Below are positions 9,735 through 17,495 of a stretch of 41,129 bases of DNA, piece by piece. The translations under genes and the position numbers were made by a program. Each line of letters starts with the position of its first letter. Within the stretch, counting starts at the first letter, position 1. This stretch comes from Salinivirgaceae bacterium (GTDB lineage: Bacteria > Bacteroidota > Bacteroidia > Bacteroidales > SZUA-534), in the NCBI GenBank assembly GCA_027858735.1, contig JAQICC010000221.1, forward strand, positions 1 to 41,129. The letters run 5' to 3'. The notes below the pieces were generated by a model. The model was not told the origin of the DNA and searched no databases. It worked only from the letters and a program-made list of their open reading frames with translations.

Positions 9735-9761
9735 TAGTCTCATATTAAGTTAGTTAATAAG

Positions 9762-9791
9762 GCATCCTCTTTGGTTAGAGGGTGCTTTTTT
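9762..9791 (+). terminator. Terminator of the T9SS protein gene
   Basis: GCATCCTCT (9762-9770) pairs with AGAGGGTGC (9777-9785, one G-U pair) and is followed by six T. Confidence 0.88.
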
Positions 9792-9795
9792 GTTT

Positions 9796-10055
9796 GTCGT
9801 ACATGGTAATAGACCATGACGGTGAAAGTCTTAGCATGTGCCAAGTAGATCGAAAATATTAGGTGTTAGCATGGATGAAGGGTAATTTTAAATATGAAGA
9901 GCCTGTCCTATTTCTTGGTTAAGCCATTAGCAAAATTGAGGTACTGACGAACAGAAATTGAATATAAGGCTTAATTGGTATGGCAAGTGAGCTCATTAGG
10001 GAAAGCCCAAAATTCACTGTAACACCATAAAGTAAATCAGACAGGACACGTTGAA
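9796..10055. repeat. Dispersed repeat of about 270 bp, copy A
   Basis: This segment aligns along its whole length, in the same orientation, with 40190-40460. Shared blocks include GCATGTGCC, GAAGAGCCT, AGCAAAAT-GAGGT-CTGACGAA, GGAAAGCCCAAAATTCA and the long near-identical tract ACCATAAAGTAAATCAGACAGGACACG with only flanking differences. Both copies start just after a terminator of the GGCATCC type. There is no convincing protein in it. The GTGCC-AG-GAT start recalls a group II intron 5' end, but no domain V or reverse transcriptase was seen, so the origin is open. Confidence 0.75.
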
Positions 10056-10735
10056 AGTTTATTGTTTTATCCCGAGAGGTCTTACCACTCGTTGCAACAG
10101 CGACACACCAAGCGGAGACAATTGGTTATGTGCCCACAAAGGTAAGTGTGAGAAGTTAGCAGAGGACATTCTACCCCGACTAAATAGAGCCTGTCCATAA
10201 AGTCGAGAGTTTGAGCTAAAAAGTTCAAATTCGGGGCGTGTGAAAAATTCAAACCGCAGTATACTAGTGTATTCGAGGATTTGGATATTGAGCGACAACA
10301 GCCTGCCCCGATTATTTCGGGGAAGAAGTTGGACTTTGGACAAACTAAATAGTGTTTGTCTAAAGGCCGACTTTTTCCTGCCCGAATAAGTCAGGCGGGC
10401 GTTATGTTTGAAGCCCTGCTAGATTAATTTAGTCAGGCTGGCTTGAATTCGAACTTCATATTCAAACACCTGATTTTATGGACGGTATCTAAATAAAGTA
10501 TGTAAAGCAGTAACTGAAAATTGTTTTATTCTCTGTGAAACGTCGTGCCTTCTTTGTGAAACTCAGTGTAGTAGCTTTTTAAAAATTACAATGCAAAGGT
10601 TCACAGAGGGTACAAAGACTTTTTAGACGCCCTCTTTTATTCCACACCTTGCTTTGTATAATAATCTGGTTTTTCATGTAGGAACAGCATAAGTCTGATA
10701 CGAGATTATTCATTTATGTAAATTCCGTTTTTTAA
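10056..10735. repeat. Gene-free cluster of palindromic intergenic repeats
   Basis: No gene was recognised. Hairpins visible include CCCCGA/TCGGGG (10306-10322), the 15-base imperfect pair GGACTTTGGACAAAC (10331-10345) with GTTTGTCTAAAGGCC (10354-10368), and GCCCG/CGGGC (10380-10400). The phrase AGCCTGTCC at 10196 recurs at 34 and in variant form near 40650. At 10535-10625 a degenerate inverted element reads CTCTGTGAAAC outward to GTTCACAGAG. A minus-strand open frame of 94 codons at 10059-10343 lies wholly inside these repeats and is not believed to be a gene. Confidence 0.65.
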
Positions 10736-10751
10736 TGTGGATATGTTCTTA

Positions 10752-10759
10752 TATTTTTG
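10752..10759 (+). promoter_or_regulatory. Bacteroidota-type -7 promoter element of the MORN-like gene
   Basis: TATTTTTG fits TAnnTTTG, with a T-rich TTTT at the expected -33 spacing (10729-10732). It lies inside the first codons of the longest open frame (ATG at 10737), which supports the start at 10776. The leader would be very short. Confidence 0.5.
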
Positions 10760-10775
10760 CACAAACTTAAATTCT

Positions 10776-11588
10776 ATGACAAGGTATATTTTAATTCTTA
10801 TAGTTTCATTTATAGCACTGGGTGCCAACAGTCAAAATGTGGGTCAAAAGGGCGATACATTATTTAACTATGTTGATATTAATGGGCTAAAACAGGGTGA
10901 ATGGAAAAAGAAAAACGCTGATGGTAAATTAATGTACGAAACTTATTTTATTGATGGCAAGCCTGTAGGGGATTTCAAAAAGTACAGTGTGAAAGGCGAA
11001 TTAACCGCATTTTTAAAATATTCTGAAGGAAGCAACTTGTCAAGAGCACAATTATATCATAGCAATGGTAAAATAGTTGCAATTGGTAATTACTTAGATA
11101 AAAACAAAGATAGTATTTGGAATTATTATAATGAAGGCGGTATTCTCTATCTGCAAGAAGCCTATAAAAATGGGGTAAAGCATGGAGCTTTTAAACAATA
11201 TACTTCGGAAAAAGTATTAATTGAAGAAGTACATTGGGTAGATGGTGTGAAAAATGGAAGTTGGATAAAGTACTATACATCAGGAAAACCTATGTGGGAG
11301 GCTATTTATGTTAATGGAAAACTCGATGGCGAATCCAAAACCTACTATAGTACCGGCATATTGCGAAAAAAAGGAGTTTTTAGAAACGATTTAAAGGAAG
11401 GCCCTTGGATGAATTATTCAGAAAATGGAAACCTTAAAAAGGTTCATCAGTATAAGAATGGTGTTTGCCCTGAAGTAGACAGCGAACAAAATGAAATGCT
11501 GCGTGAACTGATGAAAAATAAAGACCAAATTGATGGCCCTCAAAACGCAAATGATATTGATTGGCTTAGAGGGAAGAGGCAATATTAA
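10776..11588 (+). CDS. Secreted MORN-2/YwqK-like repeat protein
   Basis: The 270-residue exported protein begins with a signal peptide (MTRYILILIVSFIALGANSQ). An in-frame ATG 39 bases upstream would spoil the signal and overlap the promoter, so 10776 is chosen. The mature part consists of about eight MORN_2-type repeats of 20-25 residues. Their pattern is G-W-x-Y-x5-G-x-L-x5-Y-x-N-G, for example GSWIKYYTSGKPMWEAIYVNG and KEGPWMNYSENGNLK. Homologues are often labelled YwqK-family antitoxins, but no toxin gene is next to it, and a signal-bearing Bacteroidota version is more likely a surface or periplasmic scaffold. The function is unknown. Confidence 0.75.
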   Translation: MTRYILILIVSFIALGANSQNVGQKGDTLFNYVDINGLKQGEWKKKNADGKLMYETYFIDGKPVGDFKKYSVKGELTAFLKYSEGSNLSRAQLYHSNGKIVAIGNYLDKNKDSIWNYYNEGGILYLQEAYKNGVKHGAFKQYTSEKVLIEEVHWVDGVKNGSWIKYYTSGKPMWEAIYVNGKLDGESKTYYSTGILRKKGVFRNDLKEGPWMNYSENGNLKKVHQYKNGVCPEVDSEQNEMLRELMKNKDQIDGPQNANDIDWLRGKRQY

Positions 11589-11722
11589 GTCGATTTTATT
11601 AATAATTCAAAGAACAATTAATAAAACCTTTTTGTAAAAATTTTGTTACTGGCATATTAAATAGTGCTTATAAGAAAGCTATCATAAATTCGAGTGGCTC
11701 CATAGAAAAGGACAAGAACAAG

Positions 11723-11749
11723 CTTGCCTGCCGAAAGCATTCAGGCAAG
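11723..11749. repeat. Short palindromic intergenic repeat
   Basis: CTTGCCTG (11723-11730) and CAGGCAAG (11742-11749) form a perfect 8-bp stem, extendable with a bulge. No T-run follows. It resembles the CCTGCC-type palindromes scattered through Bacteroidota genomes, and related stems occur elsewhere in the window. Confidence 0.6.
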
Positions 11750-11805
11750 GCTTGCGCAATGTAGTTATTGGCGTTTTATAAGCAACACAAAATAGGAGAT
11801 AGAGG

Positions 11806-12897
11806 ATGAGTAAAGGTAGGGTATTAATGGCCATGAGCGGAGGAATTGATAGTACCGTAGCAGCAATGTTACTTATTGATCAAGGTTATGAATTAGAGGG
11901 AGTAACATTTCGGAGTTGGGATAATATTTCGACAGCTTGCATGGAAAAGGAGACTGGGTGTTGTAATGTCGATGCCATTTTTGAAGCAAAAGAAATTGCT
12001 GATCAATTTGGTTTTCCTCATCAGATATTAGATATAAGAAAGCACTTTGAAGAAACTGTAATTGGAAATTTTGTAAGCGAATATTTAAAGGGGCGAACAC
12101 CAAATCCTTGTGTGGTTTGTAATTCGGATATTAAATGGGGGGAGATTATAAAAAAGGCCGATGAATTAAATTGCGAATTTATTGCCACCGGTCATTATGC
12201 TCAAATATTGCATGAAAACGACAGGTATTTTATAAAAAAAGGGCATGATTCCACTAAAGATCAATCCTACTTTTTATGGAGCCTTACTCAAGAAAATCTT
12301 AAACGTACTATGTTCCCTTTGGGGGAAATGACTAAAACGGAGGTTCGTGAGATTGCATTTAATAAAGGCTATGTAAAGCTTTCAAAAAAACGAGAGTCGC
12401 AGGAAATATGTTTTATTCCTGATAATGATTATCGCCGATTTTTACGTGAGCATGTGCCCAATTTTGAAAAACGTTTTGGGCCGGGTGATTTAGTTGATTC
12501 GACGGGCAAAGTACTCGGACAACATAAAGGCTACCCCAATTATACCATTGGCCAGCGCAAGGGCTTGGAAATAGCTGTTGGGCATCCACTTTATGTATTG
12601 AAAATTCATCCACAAACCAATACTGTTGTATTGGGCACACGCGACGAGCTAAATAGCAAAATATTTTACGTCGAAAATGAAAACTTAATGAAGTTGGGTG
12701 CAATTGAAGGTGAGATTGAAGTTAATGCAAAGGTGCGCTACCGTAATAGTGGAGGCTTAGCTCGATTGACGAAAGAAAATGAATTACTAAAAGTGGAATT
12801 CTATAATCCAATGGATGCCGTAACACCTGGACAATCGGCTGTATTTTATCAAGATGACTGTCTTGTTGGAGGGGGTGTTATTAAAAGTGTGGTTTAG
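11806..12897 (+). CDS. mnmA: tRNA-specific 2-thiouridylase
   Basis: The 363-residue cytoplasmic enzyme installs the 2-thio group on U34 of tRNA-Lys/Glu/Gln. It has the PP-loop SGGIDS at residues 11-16, the catalytic Cys102 in NPCVVC, ATGHYAQ at 127-133, KDQSYFLW at 151-158, and the second catalytic Cys202 in SQEICFIPD. A central YTIGQRKGLEI and a C-terminal beta-barrel follow. An extra Cys-rich stretch near 45-53 (C45, C52, C53) is characteristic of one of the MnmA subtypes in Bacteroidota. The upstream AGGAG at about 11791-11795 is one of the few Shine-Dalgarno-like motifs in the window. The gene is monocistronic, with a terminator. Confidence 0.95.
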   Translation: MSKGRVLMAMSGGIDSTVAAMLLIDQGYELEGVTFRSWDNISTACMEKETGCCNVDAIFEAKEIADQFGFPHQILDIRKHFEETVIGNFVSEYLKGRTPNPCVVCNSDIKWGEIIKKADELNCEFIATGHYAQILHENDRYFIKKGHDSTKDQSYFLWSLTQENLKRTMFPLGEMTKTEVREIAFNKGYVKLSKKRESQEICFIPDNDYRRFLREHVPNFEKRFGPGDLVDSTGKVLGQHKGYPNYTIGQRKGLEIAVGHPLYVLKIHPQTNTVVLGTRDELNSKIFYVENENLMKLGAIEGEIEVNAKVRYRNSGGLARLTKENELLKVEFYNPMDAVTPGQSAVFYQDDCLVGGGVIKSVV

Positions 12898-12908
12898 GTA
12901 TTTAAATG

Positions 12909-12963
12909 GCCACAGATTCACAGATTTATTATTCTTAATCTCTGTGAATTTGTGGCTTTTTTT
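12909..12963 (+). terminator. Long-stem terminator after mnmA, built from a common palindromic repeat
   Basis: GCCACAGATTCACAGA (12909-12924) pairs with TCTGTGAATTTGTGGC (12941-12956, one G-U pair) and is followed by seven T. A 16-bp stem is long for a bacterial terminator, and the ACAGATTCACAGA phrase is typical of dispersed palindromes in the phylum. It also separates mnmA from the convergent anti-sigma gene. Confidence 0.85.
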
Positions 12964-12989
12964 CAGTTAAACCCAAGAATGTTGGACGA

Positions 12990-14399
12990 TTAATTTTTAA
13001 AAACAATTTTCAAATTCACCAATTCACGAATTAATGAGCCATTGTTTTCAGCAGGAGTCCATGCAGGTCCTTCTTTTATTAACCTTATAGCTTCATTTTC
13101 ACATTCTTTCCCATCGCTTTTTACTATGCGAATATTACCAATTGTGCCATTTGAAGTAACATAAAATTCTAAAATAACTTTCATGTTTTTCTCTGGACTA
13201 AGTTTTGAATTGAGTTCAATATATTTTCCAAACTCATCAATACCACCTTCGGGTTCCGCATGTTTTTCAAACCCAGAGTTGTAATTTATTCGAGCATTTT
13301 TTGTTCGAATGGTATACGAAAGGTTCTCTGGCGGTTGTTTGTTTGGTTCAATACGGCTTATAGCACTGGTTGCTTCCATCTTTTGATGTGAAGCTACACC
13401 TCTAATAACTACCTCTTGAAGAGCAATCTGGTCGGCTTGCAGTTCGATTGTGTTTTTCTTTTCGAGCAATTCCGTTGTGGTTATTTTCTGAGTTTTGTAT
13501 CCTATAAATGCAATTTGAATTACGGAATCATCTTTAATCTCAAAATTGAAATTACCGTCAATGTCAGAAATGGCTCCTTCCTCATTTTGGGTAATTGTTG
13601 CCCCAATGATGGGTTCTTTAGTATCAATATCGATAACGCTACCCTGAATGGTTACAGTTAAATTTTTTGTTAATTTACTGGCTTTTGTAATTGGCTGAAG
13701 CATCACTGATGGATCAGTTGCAGGTTCTTTTAATTTTGCATTATCATCTTCAGTTTCCTTTTCGAATGTAACAATTTGTTTATCCAATAAAGCAATATCC
13801 TCTTGTATTTCTAGTCCTGCAACTAGTTCAGAATCTTCATCAGCAAAAAGCGTTATTTCGGACATCTTACCAGCAGTTTTTGCTTGATTTTTTTCTTCGC
13901 TTTTTATTATAGACTCTTCCTTAATCTTTGTTTTTTCAGAAAGAACGTGCGCTAATTGATCTTTTTCTTGTTGTTCTTCAAACTTATCAAGAATAGCTCT
14001 GGCCTTGTTTTGTGGTATATAATTATCGGGTAATGAATCTATTATTTCTTTTGGAGAATTATTTTTAGCCATCTCTTTATGCGTAATGTTGTGAATACTT
14101 TTAAAAATTACTAGCGAACCAATTCCAACAATAATAACTATACCTGCAGCTATTCTTAAAAATGGAATTAAGGTTCTTTTTTTCTTTTTGGTAATTAAAT
14201 TGTTTATGCGGCTATCTAGTTTTAATAAATCATGCTCCATTTCTTCTGGTGCAAGCTGAGCAAATCCATCCATAGCATCTTCTAAGAAAGGGTCTTTCGA
14301 AATCTCCCGATCTAAATCATAGCGTTCCCTTTTTGAAAGTTTATCTCTCAAGTAGTTCAATATGTTATTTATACTATATGGATCAAAATTATTCATCAA
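12990..14399 (-). CDS. Transmembrane anti-sigma factor with CarboxypepD_reg-like and TonB C-terminal domains
   Basis: This 469-residue protein overlaps the ECF sigma gene by 11 bases, the usual arrangement of a cognate anti-sigma factor. The cytoplasmic part (1-75) contains the conserved DPFLEDAMDGF segment of Bacteroidota anti-sigma or adaptor proteins. One membrane helix lies at about 79-99. The periplasmic part has a charged helical linker (110-240) and a CarboxypepD_reg-like beta domain (about 247-323, with IIGATI, SDIDGNF and IGYKT). It then has the phrase LQEVVIRGVA at 327-336 and a TonB_C/energy-transducer-like domain (391-468: NMKVILEFYVTSNGTI, then EAIRLIKEGPAWTPA). The linker-plus-sensor layout suggests it perceives an envelope signal. 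The sigma pairing is inferred from overlap. Confidence 0.8.
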   Translation of the reverse strand: MMNNFDPYSINNILNYLRDKLSKRERYDLDREISKDPFLEDAMDGFAQLAPEEMEHDLLKLDSRINNLITKKKKRTLIPFLRIAAGIVIIVGIGSLVIFKSIHNITHKEMAKNNSPKEIIDSLPDNYIPQNKARAILDKFEEQQEKDQLAHVLSEKTKIKEESIIKSEEKNQAKTAGKMSEITLFADEDSELVAGLEIQEDIALLDKQIVTFEKETEDDNAKLKEPATDPSVMLQPITKASKLTKNLTVTIQGSVIDIDTKEPIIGATITQNEEGAISDIDGNFNFEIKDDSVIQIAFIGYKTQKITTTELLEKKNTIELQADQIALQEVVIRGVASHQKMEATSAISRIEPNKQPPENLSYTIRTKNARINYNSGFEKHAEPEGGIDEFGKYIELNSKLSPEKNMKVILEFYVTSNGTIGNIRIVKSDGKECENEAIRLIKEGPAWTPAENNGSLIRELVNLKIVFKN

Positions 14400-14952
14400 T
14401 TATTTGATTTTCAATGCAAATTTTCAAATTTCTTTTACCATTTTGGATGTCACTTTTTACCTTCTTTTCTTCAGTTTTTAATTGATCTGCAATTTCTTTA
14501 TAGCAAAGTTTCTTATAATAGAATAGCTCAATAGCTTTTCGCTGCCTCTCTTTAAGCTTTTTCATACACTCAACTAAAGCGGGCGAGAAATCCACTTCAT
14601 CGCTTTCATCCAAAGGATGCAATGAAAAGCCATTATCCATAAATTCAACTGACATTTTTTGAAAAGCTCGGTTTTCAGATCCGTCCTTACGAAGTTTCAT
14701 CAAGCAAAAGTTTTTTACAACTACATATAGCCATGTTTTAAAATTATCGGGTGTATCATGCTTTAAAAGTTCCATGGCTAGTTTTTCAAAAATATCCATT
14801 ACAGCATCCTGTGCGGCATCTCTATTTTTTAAATATTTTAGGCATACACCATAAACCAAAGGCATATAGGGTTGATATAATTCCCCTAAAACCTCCAATT
14901 TTTTAGATGTTTTGTATTGTCTTATTAATGTATGTTGCGTGTTTTGGTTCAT
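14389..14952 (-). CDS. ECF-type RNA polymerase sigma factor
   Basis: The 187-residue sigma-70 family factor has region 2 at about residues 30-85 (YGVCLKYLKNRDAAQDAVMD then FKTWLYVVVKNFCLMKLRK). Region 4 is at about 130-178 (LKERQRKAIELFYYKKLCYKEIADQL then VKSDIQNGKRNLK). It has no region 1 or 3, so it belongs to the ECF group. It is co-transcribed with the overlapping anti-sigma gene and diverges from the vWA protein gene at 15217, its most obvious candidate target. Autoregulation is likely for ECF pairs, but no ECF promoter could be assigned by eye. Confidence 0.92.
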   Translation of the reverse strand: MNQNTQHTLIRQYKTSKKLEVLGELYQPYMPLVYGVCLKYLKNRDAAQDAVMDIFEKLAMELLKHDTPDNFKTWLYVVVKNFCLMKLRKDGSENRAFQKMSVEFMDNGFSLHPLDESDEVDFSPALVECMKKLKERQRKAIELFYYKKLCYKEIADQLKTEEKKVKSDIQNGKRNLKICIENQIIDE

Positions 14953-15216
14953 ATGTTTTTATATGCCGGATGAAATTAAGATTTTTAATTTGGATCGCCG
15001 CCATCTTGGTGGTATAATTTCGCTGTTTTAATCTTTATATGCAATATCAAAATAGTATTTCTAACTCAATATGGATATTTTTTAATGCTATGTAATTGTC
15101 ATAATATCAACAGTATAAAAACTAATTGAACAATTAATTAAAAAAAATTATGGAATATCATTTGCCTTTGCATGCTATTAATAGAAAAACGAATTATTAA
15201 TTTAAAATAAATAGCC
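14953..15216. promoter_or_regulatory. Divergent promoter region between the ECF sigma gene and the vWA gene
   Basis: The 264 bases carry no gene and must contain both promoters. The TATCATTTGC at 15156-15165 resembles the TAnnTTTG element with one extra base and sits 52 bases before the vWA ATG. A GC-richer patch at 14995-15025 lies nearer the sigma start. No certain ECF-type -35/-10 was recognised. Confidence 0.4.
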
Positions 15217-17109
15217 ATGAGAACAAAAGCATTAATTATTTCGATAACATTTAGTTTGGTACTTTTAGTAAGTACAAGTTTTGGTCAGCGAATTTCAGGT
15301 ATTGTTACCAGTTCAAATGACGGTTTGCCTTTGCCGGGTGCAACTATCATGCTAAAAGGTACTCAAATTGGTACCGTAGCAAATATGAATGGTAGGTATG
15401 CCATAGAAATCGATTCTTTACATAAAACTTTAGTCTTTGCCTTTATTGGTTTCGAAACTGAAGAGATTAAGGTTAAAGGAAGAACAACAATTAATGTTAA
15501 TCTGCAAGAAGATAACACCAGTTTACAAGAAATTGTAATAAGAGGAGTTGCTACACAAAACGAAGTGCAAATGACTTCATGTGTTGCTCAGATAACAAAG
15601 GGTGGAAAGCATAAAATGGGAAACAGGCGAAATTTCGCAATGGGAATGGAATGTGAAGTTGCAGATTATGATATAAATCAACAATTCAATACAGAAGGCT
15701 ACACTGCTATTCATGAAAATGGCTTTAAAAAGGTTTCAATGAATCCTCTTTCAACATTTTCAATTGATGTTGATGCCGCATCGTATAGTAATATGCGCAG
15801 ATATATTAATAATGGCAATTTGCCTCCCATTGATGCCGTTCGTATTGAAGAAATGATAAATTATTTTACATACGAATACGCGCAGCCAAAAGGTGATGAT
15901 CCTTTTAGTATTAATACAGAATTGGCAGCTTGCCCGTGGAATAAAGACAATTATTTATTACATGTTGGTTTGCAAGGTAAAAAGCTAGATATGGATGAAT
16001 TGCCGCCTTCGAACATTGTTTTTCTTTTAGATGTTTCAGGTTCAATGTCCGATTTAAACAAACTTCCTTTGTTAAAATCATCATTAAAATTATTGGTAGA
16101 TCAATTACGTTCAGAGGACAGAGTGGCAATTGTTGTATATGCCGGAAGTTCTGGTTTAGTATTGCCTTCAACACCCGGAAACCAAAAGCAAACCATATTA
16201 AAATCACTTAATAAACTAAATGCAGGGGGATCAACAGCAGGAGGATCAGGGCTAAAACTGGCATACAAAGTGGCAGAAGAAAATTTTATGGAAAATGGCA
16301 ATAACCGAATTGTGTTGGCTACCGATGGCGATTTTAATATAGGCCAAAGTAGCAATGCAGAAATGGAACGATTAATTGAAAAAGAACGTGAAAAAGGAAT
16401 AGCAATATCGGTTTTAGGTTTTGGAATGGGCAATTATAAGGATGATAAAATGGAGATTATTGCGGATAAAGGCAATGGCAATTACTCCTATATCGATAAT
16501 TTGCAGGAAGCAAAAAAAGTATTGGTAAATGAGTTTGGTGGTACGCTTTTTACCATAGCTAAAGATGTGAAGTTTCAATTGGAATTTAATCCGGCTAACG
16601 TTGCTGAATATCGCTTAATTGGATATGAAAACCGAATTTTAAATAGCGAAGACTTTGACAATGATAAAAAAGATGCAGGTGAAATGGGTGCAGGGCATAC
16701 GGTTACAGCTTTATACGAAATTGTTCCGGCTAAAAAAAGTAATGAAACGAAGACCTTAAAATATCAAAACACCACATTATCGCAATCGGCTGTTGCTAGC
16801 AACGATTTAATTACCCTAAAATTAAGGTATAAACAACCCGATGGTTTCAAGAGCAAACTAATTGAACGAGTGGTTAAAAATGAATTAATTGATGTAAATG
16901 CCACGTCAAATAATTTTAGATATTCAGCCTCTGTTGCCGAATTTGGAATGCTTTTACGCGATTCAGAATTTAAGGGAACAGCAACTTTTGACACAGCAAG
17001 AGAGCTTGCAAAAGGTTCAAAAGGTGAAGATGAGGAAGGATACCGTGGTGAAATGATTCGCTTAATTAAAAGCGCGGCATTATTAAAAGATGGATCAGCA
17101 CTGAAGTAA
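15217..17109 (+). CDS. von Willebrand A (YfbK-type) protein with N-terminal CarboxypepD_reg-like domain
   Basis: The 630-residue exported protein begins with a signal peptide (1-24, ending TSFGQ). Residues 25-97 form a CarboxypepD_reg-like domain (LPLPGATIMLKG, ANMNGRYAI, FAFIGFE), followed by the phrase LQEIVIRGVA at 103-112. Then come the YfbK-type N-terminal vWF_A region (about 176-235, NPLSTFSIDVDAASYSNMRR), a vWA domain (about 266-440) with an intact MIDAS start DVSGS at 272-276 and ATDGDFNIG, and a DUF3520-like C-terminus. The first two elements match the anti-sigma factor encoded divergently, so it is probably a periplasmic or surface partner or target of that ECF system. No lipobox is seen. 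Confidence 0.85.
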   Translation: MRTKALIISITFSLVLLVSTSFGQRISGIVTSSNDGLPLPGATIMLKGTQIGTVANMNGRYAIEIDSLHKTLVFAFIGFETEEIKVKGRTTINVNLQEDNTSLQEIVIRGVATQNEVQMTSCVAQITKGGKHKMGNRRNFAMGMECEVADYDINQQFNTEGYTAIHENGFKKVSMNPLSTFSIDVDAASYSNMRRYINNGNLPPIDAVRIEEMINYFTYEYAQPKGDDPFSINTELAACPWNKDNYLLHVGLQGKKLDMDELPPSNIVFLLDVSGSMSDLNKLPLLKSSLKLLVDQLRSEDRVAIVVYAGSSGLVLPSTPGNQKQTILKSLNKLNAGGSTAGGSGLKLAYKVAEENFMENGNNRIVLATDGDFNIGQSSNAEMERLIEKEREKGIAISVLGFGMGNYKDDKMEIIADKGNGNYSYIDNLQEAKKVLVNEFGGTLFTIAKDVKFQLEFNPANVAEYRLIGYENRILNSEDFDNDKKDAGEMGAGHTVTALYEIVPAKKSNETKTLKYQNTTLSQSAVASNDLITLKLRYKQPDGFKSKLIERVVKNELIDVNATSNNFRYSASVAEFGMLLRDSEFKGTATFDTARELAKGSKGEDEEGYRGEMIRLIKSAALLKDGSALK

Positions 17110-17134
17110 ATAAACTATTTTATATTGTGTTTTA

Positions 17135-17161
17135 AAGCGAGTTGCTACAACTCGCTTTTTT
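17135..17161 (+). terminator. Terminator of the vWA gene
   Basis: AAGCGAGTTG (17135-17144) pairs perfectly with CAACTCGCTT (17148-17157) around a 3-base loop, followed by T. Confidence 0.9.
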
Positions 17162-17301
17162 CTTCGATTTTTTGGAACCCTGTTATACTTTGTGAAATCA
17201 TAGGCCCTACTGTCTTAGTGGTAGTTTTTGCTACCAAGTCTAAGCCATTAAGTGATACAAAAAGTTTATTTATCAGCATTAATTTGCAAGAGAGTCCTAA
17301 T
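17162..17301. other. Gene-free spacer with a small hairpin
   Basis: This stretch has no gene. A hairpin with TGGTAG and CTACCA arms lies at about 17218-17235. The stretch ends with GAGTCCTAAT (17292-17301), the left target-site duplication of the adjacent MITE. Confidence 0.5.
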
Positions 17302-17429
17302 CAGGGCAACTGCATTTAAAAATATAAAAACAAAAACAGTTCACGAATTACACGAATTAGTGTTAATTCGTGTAATTCGTGGAGAAAATATTTTTTTCAT
17401 AGGGGTAAATTTTGAATGCAGTTGCTATG
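17302..17429 (+). mobile_element. 128-bp MITE, copy 1, with 10-bp target-site duplication
   Basis: The element begins CAGGGCAACTGCATTT and ends with the inverted GAATGCAGTTGCTATG (13 of 16 terminal bases match). It is flanked on both sides by the identical 10-mer GAGTCCTAAT (17292-17301 and 17430-17439). The centre is a perfect palindrome: CACGAATTACACGAATTA (17342-17359) and its complement (17364-17381). It has no coding capacity, and its length is identical to that of the copy at 30813. The CAGGG ends and 8-10-bp duplications are those of the ISAs1 insertion-sequence family (family assignment from memory), so it is probably mobilised by such a transposase in trans. Confidence 0.8.
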
Positions 17430-17495
17430 GAGTCCTAATGGAAATTTTCTTTTTTTCTTCATTTGGTTTAATTTGTATGCTCAACACAGAATGCA

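Noticed and set aside
10059-10343. Minus-strand open frame of 94 codons
   Set aside because: It lies wholly within palindromic repeats, has no domain pattern, and looks like the spurious ORFs often annotated in such repeats.
10776-11588. Toxin-antitoxin system based on the YwqK-like protein
   Set aside because: The protein has a signal peptide and there is no adjacent toxin gene; the repeats alone do not support an antitoxin role.
17342-17381. CRISPR repeat or terminator
   Set aside because: It is a single palindrome without spacer periodicity and without a T-run, and it is the centre of a MITE.
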